Part shown: positions 1 through 10,400 of the stretch, in pieces
How positions within the stretch are numbered: position 1 is the first letter of the stretch
Layout: each line of letters starts with the position of its first letter
Assembly (NCBI GenBank): GCA_023435335.1
Contig: JAEYRU010000138.1
Coordinates: forward strand, 1 to 62,777
From: Pseudomonadota bacterium
Lineage (GTDB): Bacteria; Pseudomonadota; Alphaproteobacteria; Rhizobiales; Rhizobiaceae
Length of the DNA: 62,777 nucleotides
Direction: 5' to 3'
Notes under the pieces: model-generated
Databases searched by the model: none
What the model was told of the DNA's origin: nothing
Seen by the model: the letters and a program-made list of their open reading frames with translations, nothing else
Translations under genes and position numbers: made by a program

Positions 1-35
1 CACAGAACCGCGTTGCAGGAACGGGAGGAACGTCC

Positions 36-911
36 TTGGACGTATTGCAGCTTGTCGTCAGCGGGCTTGCGAACGGTTGTGTCTACGGCCTGATCGCGCT
101 CGGCTTCGTCCTCATCTACAAGGCCACGGAGGCGGTCAACTTCGCGCAGGGCGACTTCATGATGCTCGGCGCCTATGTCTGCCTGGGGCTGACCAACGAG
201 CAGTTCCTGGGCCTGCCCTTCTGGGTGTCGGTGCCCACCGCGATCCTGATCATGGGCGCATTCGGCTATGCGCTCGATGCCACGATCATCCGCAGGATGT
301 TCGGCCAGCCGCAGGTGGCGGTGGTCATCCTCACCATCGCGCTCGGCTTCGTGCTGCGCTTCGCCGCGGGTCTCATCTGGGGACACCAGCCGGTCTCGCT
401 GGAATCGCCGATCGCCGGCCGCGACGTGCGCTTCGGTGGCATCGTGCTCGGGCTCGACGAGATAACGGTGATCCTCGTCACCATCGCGCTCACCGTCCTT
501 CTCTACTTCTACTTCAGCCGCACGCGGCTGGGCATCGCCATGCAGGCCTCCTCGCAGAACCAGCTCGCCGCCTACTACATGGGCATCCCCGTGAAGCGGT
601 TGAACTCGCTGATCTGGGCGCTGGCGGGAGCGGTTGCGGCGATCGCCGGCATCCTGTTCGCCTCCAAGGGCTCGATCGAGCCGTCGATCGGCCTGCTCGG
701 CATCAAGGCCTTCGCGGCGGCCGTTATCGGCGGCTTCGGCAGCCTTCCCGGCGCGCTGCTGGGCGGCATCATCGTGGGTCTGATCGAGCCGTTCTCGGCG
801 CGCTATCTGGCCGCCGGGTATTCGCACATCATGCCGTACCTGCTGCTGTTCCTGATCCTGGTGTTCAGGCCGCACGGCATCCTCGCCCAAGTCCACGCGA
901 AGAAGGTGTAG
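36..911 (+). CDS. LivH-type branched-chain amino acid ABC transporter permease
   Basis: Inner-membrane permease of the LivH family, 291 aa, with strongly hydrophobic segments throughout. The family signature NFAQGDFMMLGAY is at residues 35-47, and a glycine-rich GGFGSLPGALLGG loop lies near the C-terminus. The start is TTG at 36, chosen because GGGAGG lies 7 bases upstream. It is followed after 7 bases by the LivM partner and then two ATPases, an acyl-CoA synthetase and a binding protein, so it is part of a complete importer. The substrate is not shown by the sequence. The CoA ligase in the operon suggests a carboxylic acid rather than leucine. Confidence 0.93.
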   Translation: MDVLQLVVSGLANGCVYGLIALGFVLIYKATEAVNFAQGDFMMLGAYVCLGLTNEQFLGLPFWVSVPTAILIMGAFGYALDATIIRRMFGQPQVAVVILTIALGFVLRFAAGLIWGHQPVSLESPIAGRDVRFGGIVLGLDEITVILVTIALTVLLYFYFSRTRLGIAMQASSQNQLAAYYMGIPVKRLNSLIWALAGAVAAIAGILFASKGSIEPSIGLLGIKAFAAAVIGGFGSLPGALLGGIIVGLIEPFSARYLAAGYSHIMPYLLLFLILVFRPHGILAQVHAKKV

Positions 912-918
912 GCCGGCG

Positions 919-2019
919 ATGCGCACCGTCTTCAAGACCTCCTACGACGCCGACATCAATCTGTTCAAAGACAATGTGCAGATGGGTTGGTACATGGCGC
1001 TGCTGGTGCTGGCGCTGGCGCTGCCCTACCTGATGAACACGTTCTGGCTGGGCGAAGCCACCAACATGCTGATCTGGGCGGTCGCCGGCATGGGGCTGAT
1101 GATCCTGGTCGGCCAGACCGGGCAGGCGAGCCTCGGGCACGCCGCCTTCCTCGCCATCGGCTGCTATGCCAACGTGCTGCTGCAGCAGCGGCTGGGGCTG
1201 CCCTTCATCCTCGCGTTCCCGCTCGGCGGCCTGATCGCAGGGCTGGCCGGCGTGCTGGTCGCGATCCCGACGGCGCGGCTGCACGGCATCTATCTCGCGA
1301 TCGCCACGCTCGCCATCGCCATCCTCGTCGACGACCTGATCGTGGTGGCCGAACCGCTGACCAACGGGGTGATGGGGCTTTTTGCGCCGCAGATCAGCAT
1401 CTTCGGCCTCACCATCGACCGCTACGGCAACCCCTACCTGCTCTACTGGCTGGTTCTGGCCGTCACGATCCTGGTGGTGCTCGCCTACCGAAACATCCTG
1501 CGCTCGCCGCTCGGTCGCTCCTTCGCGGCGGTGCGCGACTCGGAGGTTTCGGCGCGCGCGATGGGCGTCAACGTCGCCAAGACCAAGGCCGTCGCCTTCG
1601 GCGTCTCGGCCGGCATCACCGGGCTCGCAGGCGCGCTGATGGGCCATTTCGCCGGCATCTTCAACAACGAGACGTTCAACATCATCATCTCCATCCAGAT
1701 GCTGCTGATGATCGTCATCGGCGGGCTGGGCACCATACACGGCGCATTCTTCGGGGCGATCGTCGTCGCCATGCTGCCGCAGGCGATCGCCATTTCGCGC
1801 GACGTGGTGACGCAGACGCTGGGCATGGGGTCGGTCGCCATCCCGGGCCTGGAGGCGGCGATCTTCGGCGCCATCCTCATCATCTTCATCCTGTTCGAGC
1901 CGATGGGCATCTACGGCCGCTGGCTGAAGATACGCACCTACTTCCAGCTGTTCCCGTTCTACCGGCGCGACATGTTCCGCCGGCAGAAGAGCTACCTCAA
2001 GACGGAGCGGATGCGATGA
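919..2019 (+). CDS. LivM-type ABC transporter permease
   Basis: Second membrane subunit of the importer, 366 aa, multi-spanning, with the LivM-family motif GQTGQASLGHAAFLAIGCYA at residues 65-84. It forms a heterodimer with the LivH-type protein in this family. Its stop codon overlaps the next start (ATGA), which indicates translational coupling to the ATPase gene. The soluble N-terminal extension of about 25 residues and basic C-terminal tail are within the family's normal range. Confidence 0.93.
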   Translation: MRTVFKTSYDADINLFKDNVQMGWYMALLVLALALPYLMNTFWLGEATNMLIWAVAGMGLMILVGQTGQASLGHAAFLAIGCYANVLLQQRLGLPFILAFPLGGLIAGLAGVLVAIPTARLHGIYLAIATLAIAILVDDLIVVAEPLTNGVMGLFAPQISIFGLTIDRYGNPYLLYWLVLAVTILVVLAYRNILRSPLGRSFAAVRDSEVSARAMGVNVAKTKAVAFGVSAGITGLAGALMGHFAGIFNNETFNIIISIQMLLMIVIGGLGTIHGAFFGAIVVAMLPQAIAISRDVVTQTLGMGSVAIPGLEAAIFGAILIIFILFEPMGIYGRWLKIRTYFQLFPFYRRDMFRRQKSYLKTERMR

Positions 2020-2801
2020 CCAGCCTGCTCGAGCTCGACAACGTCACGCTGCGCTTCGGCGGCGTCACCGCCGTCAACAAGGTTTCCTTCTCGGTCGAGG
2101 AGGGCGAGGTGTTCGCGCTGGTCGGCCCCAACGGCGCCGGCAAGTCGACCGTCTTCAACCTCGTGTCGCGCTTCTACGATCCGGCGGAGGGCGACATCCG
2201 CTTCATGGGCGAAAGCATCCTCGGCCGCGCCTCGCACGAGATCGCGCGGCTCGGCATCGCCCGCACCTTCCAGAACATCGAGCTGTTCGAGCAGGCGACG
2301 GTGCTGCAGAACCTGCTGGTCGGTAGGCATCGTCACAGGACCGGCAACCTGCTGACCGAGATGCTGTTCACGCCGTTCGTCCGGCGCGAGGAGCGCCGCC
2401 ACCGCGAGGCGGTGGAGAAGGTTATCGAGTTCCTCGACCTGCAGCCCTACCGCGAGAAGTACATCGCCGGCCTGCCCTACGGCGTGCGCAAGGTGGTGGA
2501 GATGGGCCGCGCGCTGGCCATCGAGCCCAGGCTGCTGCTGCTCGACGAGCCGGCCTCCGGCCTGTCGGTTGAGGAGACTCAGGACGTCGCGTTCTGGATC
2601 GAGGACATCAAGACGCAGATGGGCGTAACCGTGCTCATGGTCGAGCACGACATGCATCTGGTCGCATCGGTCTCCGACCGCGTGCTGGCGCTCGCCGACG
2701 GCAAGGCGCTGGCTATGGGCACGCCGCAGGAGGTGCAGAACCATCCCAAGGTGATCGAGGCCTATATCGGTACCAACGCGAAGTCGAAGGTGATGGCATG
2801 A
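2016..2801 (+). CDS. LivG-type ABC transporter ATP-binding protein
   Basis: Cytoplasmic ATPase, 261 aa from the ATG at 2016 that overlaps the LivM stop. Walker A GPNGAGKST is at residues 37-45 and Walker B is LLLLDEPASGLS. The signature region reads LPYGVRKVVEMGRAL instead of the usual LSGGQ, which is typical of LivG proteins. The frame is open for more than 1 kb upstream, but that part only shadows LivM. It couples by ATGA to the LivF gene. Confidence 0.94.
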   Translation: MTSLLELDNVTLRFGGVTAVNKVSFSVEEGEVFALVGPNGAGKSTVFNLVSRFYDPAEGDIRFMGESILGRASHEIARLGIARTFQNIELFEQATVLQNLLVGRHRHRTGNLLTEMLFTPFVRREERRHREAVEKVIEFLDLQPYREKYIAGLPYGVRKVVEMGRALAIEPRLLLLDEPASGLSVEETQDVAFWIEDIKTQMGVTVLMVEHDMHLVASVSDRVLALADGKALAMGTPQEVQNHPKVIEAYIGTNAKSKVMA

Positions 2802-3607
2802 TGCTGCAGCAAGCGATCAAGGCGCCCGCCGCGTCCGCCGAAACCGTGCTCGCGGTGCGCAACCTGGAGAGCTACTACGGACCGATCCAGGCGATTCGGG
2901 GCGTCAGCCTCGACGTGCCCGAGGGCCGGATCGTCACCGTGCTCGGCGCGAACGGGGCGGGCAAGACCACGCTGCTCAAGACCATCTCGGGGGTGATGAA
3001 CCCCGAGAAGGGCCAGATCCTCTACAACGGCCGCAATATCGCCGGAGACGAGCCCGATAAGGTGGTGCGGGCCGGCATCGTGCACGTGCCCGAGGGACGC
3101 GAGGTGTTCCCGCTGCTGACCGTCGAGGAGAACCTGCGGATGGGCGCCTACACGCGCAGCGATGCGGCTGGCGTGCGCGATGACGAGGAGATGGTGTTCT
3201 CCTATTTCCCGATCCTCAAGGAGCGTCGCCGGCAGGCGGCCGGAACCATGTCGGGCGGCCAGCAGCAGATGCTGGCAATCGCGCGCGGGCTGATGGGGCG
3301 GCCCAAGCTCATGCTGCTCGACGAACCCAGCCTCGGGCTCTCGCCGATCCTCGTCAGCGAAATCTTCTCCATCATCCGCCGGCTCAACGAGGAGCAGAAG
3401 GTCACGATGATGCTGGTCGAGCAGAACGCCATCGTGGCGCTCGACGTGGCCGACTACGGCTACGTCATGGAACTCGGCCGCATCGTGATGGCCGACGAGG
3501 CGAAACGGCTGCTGGAATCGAAGGACGTGCAGCAGTTCTACCTGGGCGTGAAGGAAGAAACGCAGCGCGGACAGAAGCGCTGGAAGCAGAAGAAAACCTG
3601 GAGATGA
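2798..3607 (+). CDS. LivF-type ABC transporter ATP-binding protein
   Basis: Second ATPase of the importer, 269 aa. Walker A GANGAGKTT is at residues 50-58, the signature is MSGGQQQMLAIARGL and Walker B is LMLLDEPSLGLS. It starts by ATGA overlap with the LivG gene. The C-terminal tail after the nucleotide-binding domain is unusually basic (QKRWKQKKTW), which I see but cannot explain. It is followed after 16 bases by the acyl-CoA synthetase gene. Confidence 0.94.
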   Translation: MMLQQAIKAPAASAETVLAVRNLESYYGPIQAIRGVSLDVPEGRIVTVLGANGAGKTTLLKTISGVMNPEKGQILYNGRNIAGDEPDKVVRAGIVHVPEGREVFPLLTVEENLRMGAYTRSDAAGVRDDEEMVFSYFPILKERRRQAAGTMSGGQQQMLAIARGLMGRPKLMLLDEPSLGLSPILVSEIFSIIRRLNEEQKVTMMLVEQNAIVALDVADYGYVMELGRIVMADEAKRLLESKDVQQFYLGVKEETQRGQKRWKQKKTWR

Positions 3608-3623
3608 ACGGGAGGAGGACGCC

Positions 3624-5519
3624 ATGACGATTGCCGAAAAACTGCCTCCGATGCAGACCGTCAACGGGCACAGCTTCAACGCCGACCTGTCGTCGTCGGC
3701 CCCGCTCTATTTCGATGGCTGCGACACGTTTCCAAAGCTGTTCCGCCAGAACTGCGAGAAGTACGGCGCCCGCATCGCGCATCGCGAGAAGGACTACGGG
3801 ATCTGGCTCTCCTACAGCTGGACCGAGTTCTACGAGAACGCGCGCCTCATCGGCCTCGGCCTGCTGTCGCTCGGCTTGAAGCGCGGTGAAGTCGTCTCGA
3901 TCCTTTCTGAAGACTGCAAGGAGTGGGTCTACACCGACCTCGGGGTGCAGTGCGTCGGCGGCGTGGCGTCGGGCGTCTACACGACCGACTCGGCCAGCCA
4001 GTTGCGCTATCTGGTCAACGATTCCGACAGCCGGTTCCTGTTCCTCGAGAATGACGAGCAGCTCGACAAGTTCCTCTCGGTGCGCACCGAGATGCCGGGT
4101 CTGGCGAAGGTGATCGTGTTCGACCGCGAGGGTCTGCACGGCTTTGCTGACGAGCAGGTGATCTTTCTCGATGAACTCTACAAGCTCGGCCATGCCTTCC
4201 TGAAGGAGAACCCGAAGCGCTTCGAGGAGGAAATCGCGCGCTCGCAGCCGGGCGACACCGCGATCCTTGTCTATACCTCCGGCACCACCGGACCGCCCAA
4301 GGGCGCCATGATCAGCCAGGAGAACATCATGGCCTCGATCATAGGCTCGGCAACCACGCTGCCGGTCAGCGAGACCGACGAGCAGGTCTGCTTCCTGCCG
4401 CTGTGCCATATCCTCGAGCGGCTGATCAGCGTTTTCATTCCGGTCGGGCTGGGCTCGACCGTCAACTTCGCGGAAAGCCCGGAGACCGTGTTCGACAACG
4501 TGCGCGAGGTTTCGCCGCACGTCTTCACCGCCGTCCCGCGCGTGTGGGAGAAGGTCTATTCGCGCGTCACCATCATGGCGGGCGAGGCGACGTGGCTCGG
4601 CCGCATGGCCTACGGTCTGGCGCTGCGCACCGGCATGAAGCGCGCAGAGGCGCTGGAGAACGGCGAGACGCCCTCGCTCGGCACGCGCCTCGCCTATGCC
4701 TTCTGGGACTTCGTGGTGCTGAGGAACCTGCGCATGATGCTGGGCTTCGACCGGCTGCGGCGCGGGACCACGGGGGCAGCGCCGATCTCGCCGGACCTGC
4801 TCAAGTGGTACCGGGCCGTCGGGATCACCGTGCTCGAAGGCTACGGCATGACCGAGAGTTCGGGCGTCATCTCGCTTAACCTGATCGAGGACTACAAGAC
4901 TGGTTCGATCGGCAAGGCGGTGCCGGGCGGCGAAGTGCGCATCGCGGTCGACGGCGAGATCCAGTACCGCGGCCGAAACGTCTTCAAGGGATACTGGAAC
5001 AAGCCGGACAAGACGGAGGAGACGATCTCGTCCGACGGCTGGCTCAGAACCGGCGACATCGGCCGCATCGACAATCAGGGATATCTCTACATCACCGGTC
5101 GGGCCAAGGACATCATCATCACGGCCGGCGGCAAGAACATCACGCCGGCCGAGATCGAGAACCGGCTGAAATTCTCGCCCTACATCTCCGACGCGGTCAT
5201 CATCGGCGACAAGCGCAAATATCTCACCGCTCTCATCATGATCGATCAGGAGAATGTCGAGAAATACGCGCAGGATCGGCGCGTGCCGTTCAACAATTTC
5301 AAGTCGCTCTGCGCCGCGCAGGAGGTGCGCGACCTGATCGGCGGCGTGGTGGAGGAGACCAACCGGGAGTTCGCCCGGGTGGAGCAGATCAAGGATTTCC
5401 GCTTGATCGACGTGCTGCTGACTCCGGAGGACGAGGAGCTCACGGCCACGATGAAGCTGAAACGCAGCTTCGTTGAGAGCAAGCACAAGAAGCTGCTGGA
5501 CGAAATGTACGGCCAATGA
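3624..5519 (+). CDS. Long-form AMP-dependent acyl-CoA synthetase
   Basis: ATP-dependent carboxylate:CoA ligase of the long-chain acyl-CoA synthetase (FadD15-like) subfamily, 631 aa. The adenylate-forming P-loop YTSGTTGPPKG is at residues 218-228. Later motifs are EGYGMTESSG near 405 and LRTGDIGR followed by GRAKDIIITAGGKNITP in the C-terminal half. A GGGAGGAGG ribosome site precedes the ATG. It lies between the transporter ATPases and the binding protein, so it probably activates the imported acid to its CoA thioester on entry. Whether the acid is aliphatic or aromatic cannot be decided from the sequence. Confidence 0.9.
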   Translation: MTIAEKLPPMQTVNGHSFNADLSSSAPLYFDGCDTFPKLFRQNCEKYGARIAHREKDYGIWLSYSWTEFYENARLIGLGLLSLGLKRGEVVSILSEDCKEWVYTDLGVQCVGGVASGVYTTDSASQLRYLVNDSDSRFLFLENDEQLDKFLSVRTEMPGLAKVIVFDREGLHGFADEQVIFLDELYKLGHAFLKENPKRFEEEIARSQPGDTAILVYTSGTTGPPKGAMISQENIMASIIGSATTLPVSETDEQVCFLPLCHILERLISVFIPVGLGSTVNFAESPETVFDNVREVSPHVFTAVPRVWEKVYSRVTIMAGEATWLGRMAYGLALRTGMKRAEALENGETPSLGTRLAYAFWDFVVLRNLRMMLGFDRLRRGTTGAAPISPDLLKWYRAVGITVLEGYGMTESSGVISLNLIEDYKTGSIGKAVPGGEVRIAVDGEIQYRGRNVFKGYWNKPDKTEETISSDGWLRTGDIGRIDNQGYLYITGRAKDIIITAGGKNITPAEIENRLKFSPYISDAVIIGDKRKYLTALIMIDQENVEKYAQDRRVPFNNFKSLCAAQEVRDLIGGVVEETNREFARVEQIKDFRLIDVLLTPEDEELTATMKLKRSFVESKHKKLLDEMYGQ

Positions 5520-5559
5520 CGCGCCGTGCAGGAACAATCCTGGAAGGAGGAAGTGTGAA

Positions 5560-6735
5560 ATGAAAAGGGCACTCACCAAATCGATACTGGCGCTCGGCCT
5601 CGCGGCCGGTCTGGCCTCGACGGCCTATGCCACGCAGGGCGTCTCCGACACCGAGATCGTGATCGGTTCTAACGGCGACCTGTCGGGCGTCTTCGCGGCC
5701 TTCAACGTCGGCGCCATCAAGGCGGCGCAGCTGATGTTCGACGAGATCAACGCCAAGGGCGGCATCCACGGCCGCAAGATCCGGTTCGTCGTTGAGGACC
5801 ACGGCTACCAGGTTCCGAAGGCGGTGCAGAACTTCAACAAGCTGATCAACTCGGATCAGGCCTTCGCCATGATCCTCAACCTCGGGACCCCGCACAACAT
5901 CGCCGGCTTCCCGCTGATGGAGGCCAAGCAGGTCGCGAATGTCGGGCCGCTCACGGCCGGCCGCCAGATGCTGGAAGGCGACATCACCTACAAGTATGCC
6001 GGGTTCTCGTCCTACTACGACCAACTCCTCGCCGGCATCGACTATCTGGTGAAGGAGACCGGGGCGAAGGAGCTGTGCTCCATGTACTACCCGCAGGATT
6101 TCGGTCTTGAGGTCTACGAGGCGACGAAGGCCAAGGCCGAGGAACTGGGCCTCAGCTACGCGGCCGAGACCACGCACAAGCCGGGCGAGCAGGACTTCGT
6201 CGGCGCCATCCAGAAGCTGAAGGAGGCCGGCTGCGACATCGTCACCACGGCGATCGGCGTCCGCGAGACTATCACGGCCTATGCGACGGCGAGGAAGCTC
6301 GGCTGGACGGACGTGGAGTTCATCGGTTCCTCGGCGGGCTTCAACACGGCGGTCGCCAAGGTGCCGGGCGGCGTGACCGAGGGTTACTACGCGGCGGCGG
6401 GCTGGGTCGACTTCGAGAACCGGCTCGACGTGCCGGCGGTGAAGGAATGGGCCGAGGCCTATCAGAAGGCGACCGGCGAGCCCGCGGGCACGGCCGCGCA
6501 GCTCGGGCACAGCGCCGCCAAGACCCTGGTCATGGCGCTCGAGGCGGCGGGCAGGGATCTGACCGCCGAGAGCTTCAAGGCAGCGATGGAAGGGATCAAG
6601 TATCAGGACGAGATCAACGACGTGCCGATCGACATCGGGGCCGACCACCAGGGCGGCACGCTGATCGTCATCTCGAAGATCGAGGGCGGCAAGTGGGTGG
6701 AAGTGGGTCGCGTCGACCCGACGCAGTCGCAGTAA
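5560..6735 (+). CDS. Periplasmic binding protein of the Liv-type ABC importer
   Basis: Type I periplasmic binding fold (Peripla_BP_6), 391 aa from the ATG at 5560, preceded by AAGGAGG. Residues 1-24 form a classic signal peptide (MKRALTK, a hydrophobic stretch, then ASTAYA before the likely cut). The mature N-terminus VSDTEIVIGSNGDLSG is typical of the family. It is the last gene of the operon, directly before a strong terminator. The reading frame is open further upstream but only over the end of the synthetase gene. Confidence 0.92.
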   Translation: MKRALTKSILALGLAAGLASTAYATQGVSDTEIVIGSNGDLSGVFAAFNVGAIKAAQLMFDEINAKGGIHGRKIRFVVEDHGYQVPKAVQNFNKLINSDQAFAMILNLGTPHNIAGFPLMEAKQVANVGPLTAGRQMLEGDITYKYAGFSSYYDQLLAGIDYLVKETGAKELCSMYYPQDFGLEVYEATKAKAEELGLSYAAETTHKPGEQDFVGAIQKLKEAGCDIVTTAIGVRETITAYATARKLGWTDVEFIGSSAGFNTAVAKVPGGVTEGYYAAAGWVDFENRLDVPAVKEWAEAYQKATGEPAGTAAQLGHSAAKTLVMALEAAGRDLTAESFKAAMEGIKYQDEINDVPIDIGADHQGGTLIVISKIEGGKWVEVGRVDPTQSQ

Positions 6736-6758
6736 GCTTCCGTCCCGCAGTCACTGCA

Positions 6759-6790
6759 GGCCGCGCCGGGAAACCGGCGCGGCCTTTTTT
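6759..6790 (+). terminator. Rho-independent terminator of the Liv-type operon
   Basis: A perfect 11-bp GC-rich stem (GGCCGCGCCGG at 6759-6769 with CCGGCGCGGCC at 6774-6784) with a GAAA loop is followed directly by six T residues. It begins 24 bases after the stop of the binding-protein gene. Confidence 0.95.
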
Positions 6791-7420
6791 CATGGCGGCA
6801 CCCGCTGGGCGGCCTCAAAATGTGGATGGAAGCACCCCCGCTTTTCTCTCAAGCCATTGAACTTCCACGACAATCGAAAAAAAGTTCATCCCCACCTTTC
6901 GCGCCGGGCGCATAATGGCGCCATCGCCCTCGCGGGAACCCGGTGCGCACCGGGTATCGGGGAGGGCGGCGGTGCCGGTTGGGCCGCGCTGCGGTAGCGC
7001 GGTTTGGGTGATGAGCCCCCACATCCGGGCCCTAAAGGATGGACGCGCCCCGCCGTATGGCGGGCGGAAGGTGAGAGCTTCCGAGCGTCGTCCCGCGAAA
7101 CTCCAGGAGACCGGAGCGGAGCGGGATCCACGGCATCCGGGGCAAGCCACCGGACGGGCGGCCGCGAGGTCGCACGTATTAAACTAGATGAGCGTCCGAA
7201 CGGCCGCCCGTCTTCCCACCTCCGCAAGGGAGGTGAGTTCTTTCTCAATGGCCAGACGGCTGAGATGCCGGGCGTGGCGATGAACAGGTACGGCCGCAGA
7301 CCCAGCGCGCGAACGCGCGCCGGGCGACGTCTCGCCCGCCCCCGCGGAGGGCCAGCGAACGAAGTGAGCGATGCGGCCCGTGAGCGAAGGAAACCGCGTG
7401 GCGATGAAGAAGTGTGTCCG
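6791..7420. other. 630-bp gene-free region with repeat and hairpins
   Basis: I find no convincing gene here. The stretch contains a repeat copy (6854-7032) and, after it, more inverted repeats. CCCGCC at 7049-7054 pairs with GGCGGG at 7059-7064. A 12-bp perfect pair GACGGGCGGCCG (7153-7164) and CGGCCGCCCGTC (7201-7212) follows. CACCTCC (7217-7223) pairs with GGAGGTG (7229-7235) and is followed by a T-rich tail. Long open frames across it on both strands have the odd composition of GC-rich shadow frames. Confidence 0.7.
6854..7032 (+). repeat. Structured intergenic repeat, copy 1 (possible RNA)
   Basis: About 179 bp closely matching a second copy at 62583-62759 in the same orientation. It folds well as plus-strand RNA. 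TGAACTT (6858-6864) pairs with AAGTTCA (6882-6888). GGCGCCATCGCCCTC (6917-6931) pairs with 6962-6976 with two wobbles and one mismatch. A perfect 16-bp palindrome lies inside that stem at 6939-6954. CCGCGCT (6984-6990) pairs with AGCGCGG (6996-7002). The function is unknown; it could be a multicopy intergenic element or a small RNA gene. Confidence 0.8.
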
Positions 7421-10400
7421 CTACTCCGCCGGCTCCGGCGCTCTCTTCCCGGTGGCGTGGTCAAGCTCGCGGTGGAGGCGCTTCTCCTCCTCGACTTTCG
7501 GCGTTACGAAGCGGCCGAGCAGCAGGTAGGCCACCGGCGTCAGGTAGAGTGTCGAGAGGGTCGAGAGGCCGAGGCCGCCGACGATGACCCAGCCAAGCGA
7601 AATGCGCGCCTCGGCGCCGGCGCCGCTCGCCAGGATCAGCGGCAGGCCGCCGACGATCGTGCAGATCATGGTCATCAGCACCGGGCGCAGGCGGATGTTC
7701 GAAGCCTGCTCGATCGCCTCGCGGACGCCATGGCCGCGGTCGCGCAGCTGGTTGGCGAACTCCACGATCAGGATGCCGTTCTTGGCCATGATGCCGACCA
7801 GCAGAACGAGCCCGATCTGGCTGTAGACGTTCAGGCTGGTGCCGGTCATCAAAAGCGCGAAGACGGCGCAGGCAAGTCCCAGCGGAACCGTCGCCATGAT
7901 GATGAGGGCCGACACGAAGCTCTCGAACTGCGCCGCAAGCACAAGCAGGATGATGATGACGGCGAAGCCGAATATCGTGGTCATGCCGCTCGAGGTTTCG
8001 TCCAGCGTCGCCGCTTCCGCGAGCGGGACGATGCGGCTGCCGGCCGGCAGGTGCGGCGCGGCGATCTCCTGCGCGGCTTCGTAGGCGCTGCCGAGCGCGA
8101 CGCCCGGCGCCAGCCCTGTGGTGACGCTGACGGCGCGCATCTGCTGCTCGCGTGCCAGCGAGGGGGCAACAGCCTGCTCGGTCAGGGTGGCGATGGTCGA
8201 CATCGGCACGTAGCGGCCGTCGCGGGCGCGCAGGAAGATGTTCTCCAGATCGGTCGGGTCGTTGATGGGGTTGGTCGTGGAGACCAGCTTCACGTCGAAG
8301 CTGCGGTCGTCGATGAAGACCGAGCCGATGCGACGTCCGTCGAGCATGGCCTGCATGGCTTCGGCGAGGCCGGCGATATCGATGCCGAGATCGGAGGCGC
8401 GTTCGCGGTCGACCACGACCGAGAGCTGCGGCTGGGTTATGTCGGTCGAGAGCCGCGGCTGGTCGAAGCGCGGGTCGCTTTCCAGCCCCGCCACGGTGGC
8501 GAGCGCGGCCTGGTTCAGCTGCTGGTAGTTGTTGCCCACGATGGCGAACTGCAGGCCGCTGCCGGCGCCGCGGATGCCCAGGCTGTTGGGCTGGAAGGCG
8601 AAGGCGCGGACGCCACGCACCGCCTGGATACGGCTTTGCACGTCGGCCAGGATCTCCTGCTGCGTGCGCTGGCGATCGCTCCAGTCGGCAAGGGTGAGCA
8701 CCATGAAGCCGGTATTCTGCGATCCGCCGGCGCCGGCGACCGCGAAGGTGCGCACGATCTCGCCGGAGTCGCGCAGCGGCTGCACCAGGCGCTCGATCTC
8801 ACGGAGGTTTTGGGCAAGGTAGTCGAGGCTCACACCCTGCGGGGCGGAGATGCGCACGAAGGCGGCGGAACGGTCCTCGGTCGGCGTCAGTTCGGAGCGG
8901 ATGGTGCCGAAAAGGGCGGCGGCGAGGCCGGCGACCAGTGCGGCAACCACGACGACGACCATCGGCGCGTTGAGCGCGGCGCGCAGGGTACGGCCATACA
9001 GCGCGGCGGCGCGGCGGCCGAAGGAGCCGATGGCTCCGCCATGCGAGTGCTCCCTGTGCGCGCCCAGCATTCGCGATGCGAGCATGGGACAGAGCGAAAG
9101 CGCCACGATGGAGGAGATGAATACCGCTATGGCGAGCACGAAGCCGAACTCGCGGAACAGGCCGCCGGTCTGTCCCGGAAGGAAGGAGAGCGGCACGAAT
9201 ACGGCGACCAGCGTCGCCGTTGTGGCTATGACCGCGAAGAAGACTTCCTGCGTGCCGAGCACCGCGGCCGCGCGCGGGCCCATCCCCATGTTGCGGCGGC
9301 GCACGATGTTTTCCAGCACCACGATGGCGTCGTCCACGACGAGGCCCGTGGCAAGCACGAGCGCCAGCAGCGTCAGGATGTTGATGGAAAATCCCGCGAG
9401 GTAGATCGCCGCGACGGTGGCGGTAAGGGCGACCGGCATGGCGATGGCCGGGATGATGGTGGCGCGCCAGTCCCACAGGAACAGGAAGATGATGAGCAGC
9501 ACCACCGAGACCGAGATGCCGAGCGCGATCTCGACCTCGTGGATGGCGCCGTTGATGAACGTGGCGTCGTCGCTGGTGACGAAGATCTCGACACCCTGCG
9601 GCAGCGTCTTTCCGATTTCGGCGACGGCGGCGCGCACGCCTTCGGAGATCTCCAGCGTGTTCGACTGCGCCTGCCGCACGATGCCGATGCCGATGCCGGT
9701 CTTGCCGTCGGCGCGAAGCTGGGACTCGCCGAGATCGGCCCCGAGCGTCACCTTGGCGAAGTCGCCGAGCCGTGTCGTCCCGCGCACGACGATGCTCTCG
9801 AAGGCATCCGGGCTCGATACGTTCGCCGACGCGCGGACGATCAGGTCCTGCGTGTTGCTGGTCAGAGACCCCGCCGGCGTGTCGAACGCGACCGTGCCGA
9901 GCGCGCCGCGCACGTCGGCGATGGTGAGGCCGAGCGCGGCCAGGCGGCTCTGGTCGACGTCGATGAGGAACACCTTCTGCCGGTCGCCGTACACCTGCAC
10001 GTCGGCAACGCCCGCGACCGCGGCGAGCGAATCGAGGATCTGCTCCTCGATCAGGATCGTCATGTCCTGCACGCTCATCGTTTCCGATGTCACCGCGAGG
10101 CGCATCACCGCCTGCGCGTCGGCGTCGGCCTTCACGATGCGGGGCGTCTCGGCGTCGTCGGGGAGCTGGTTCTGCACGCGGCCCACGGCGTCGCGCATGT
10201 CGGACGCGGCCGCGTCGAGATTGACGCCGTCGTTGAACTCCACGGTGATGCGGCTACGCCCGAAGGAAGAGGAGGACGAGATGGACTTCACGCCCGCTAT
10301 GCGCGCCATGGCGCCCTCGATCGGCGCGGTCAGCTCTCGGTCAATCGATTCAGCGGAGGCGCCGGTGTAGTTGGTGGTGATGGTGATGACGGGCCGGTCG

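Noticed and set aside
3465..5579. Long minus-strand frame opposite the acyl-CoA synthetase
   Set aside because: Antisense shadow of a gene with complete adenylate-forming motifs; no family features of its own.
7178..7192. TATTAAACTAGATGA as another operator copy
   Set aside because: Only one half-site matches and there is no promoter context; it lies in the loop of a large inverted repeat.
6886..7464. Minus-strand open frame through the repeat region
   Set aside because: Proline-, arginine- and serine-rich text with no domain, spanning several perfect hairpins. I treat the stretch as an intergenic element.
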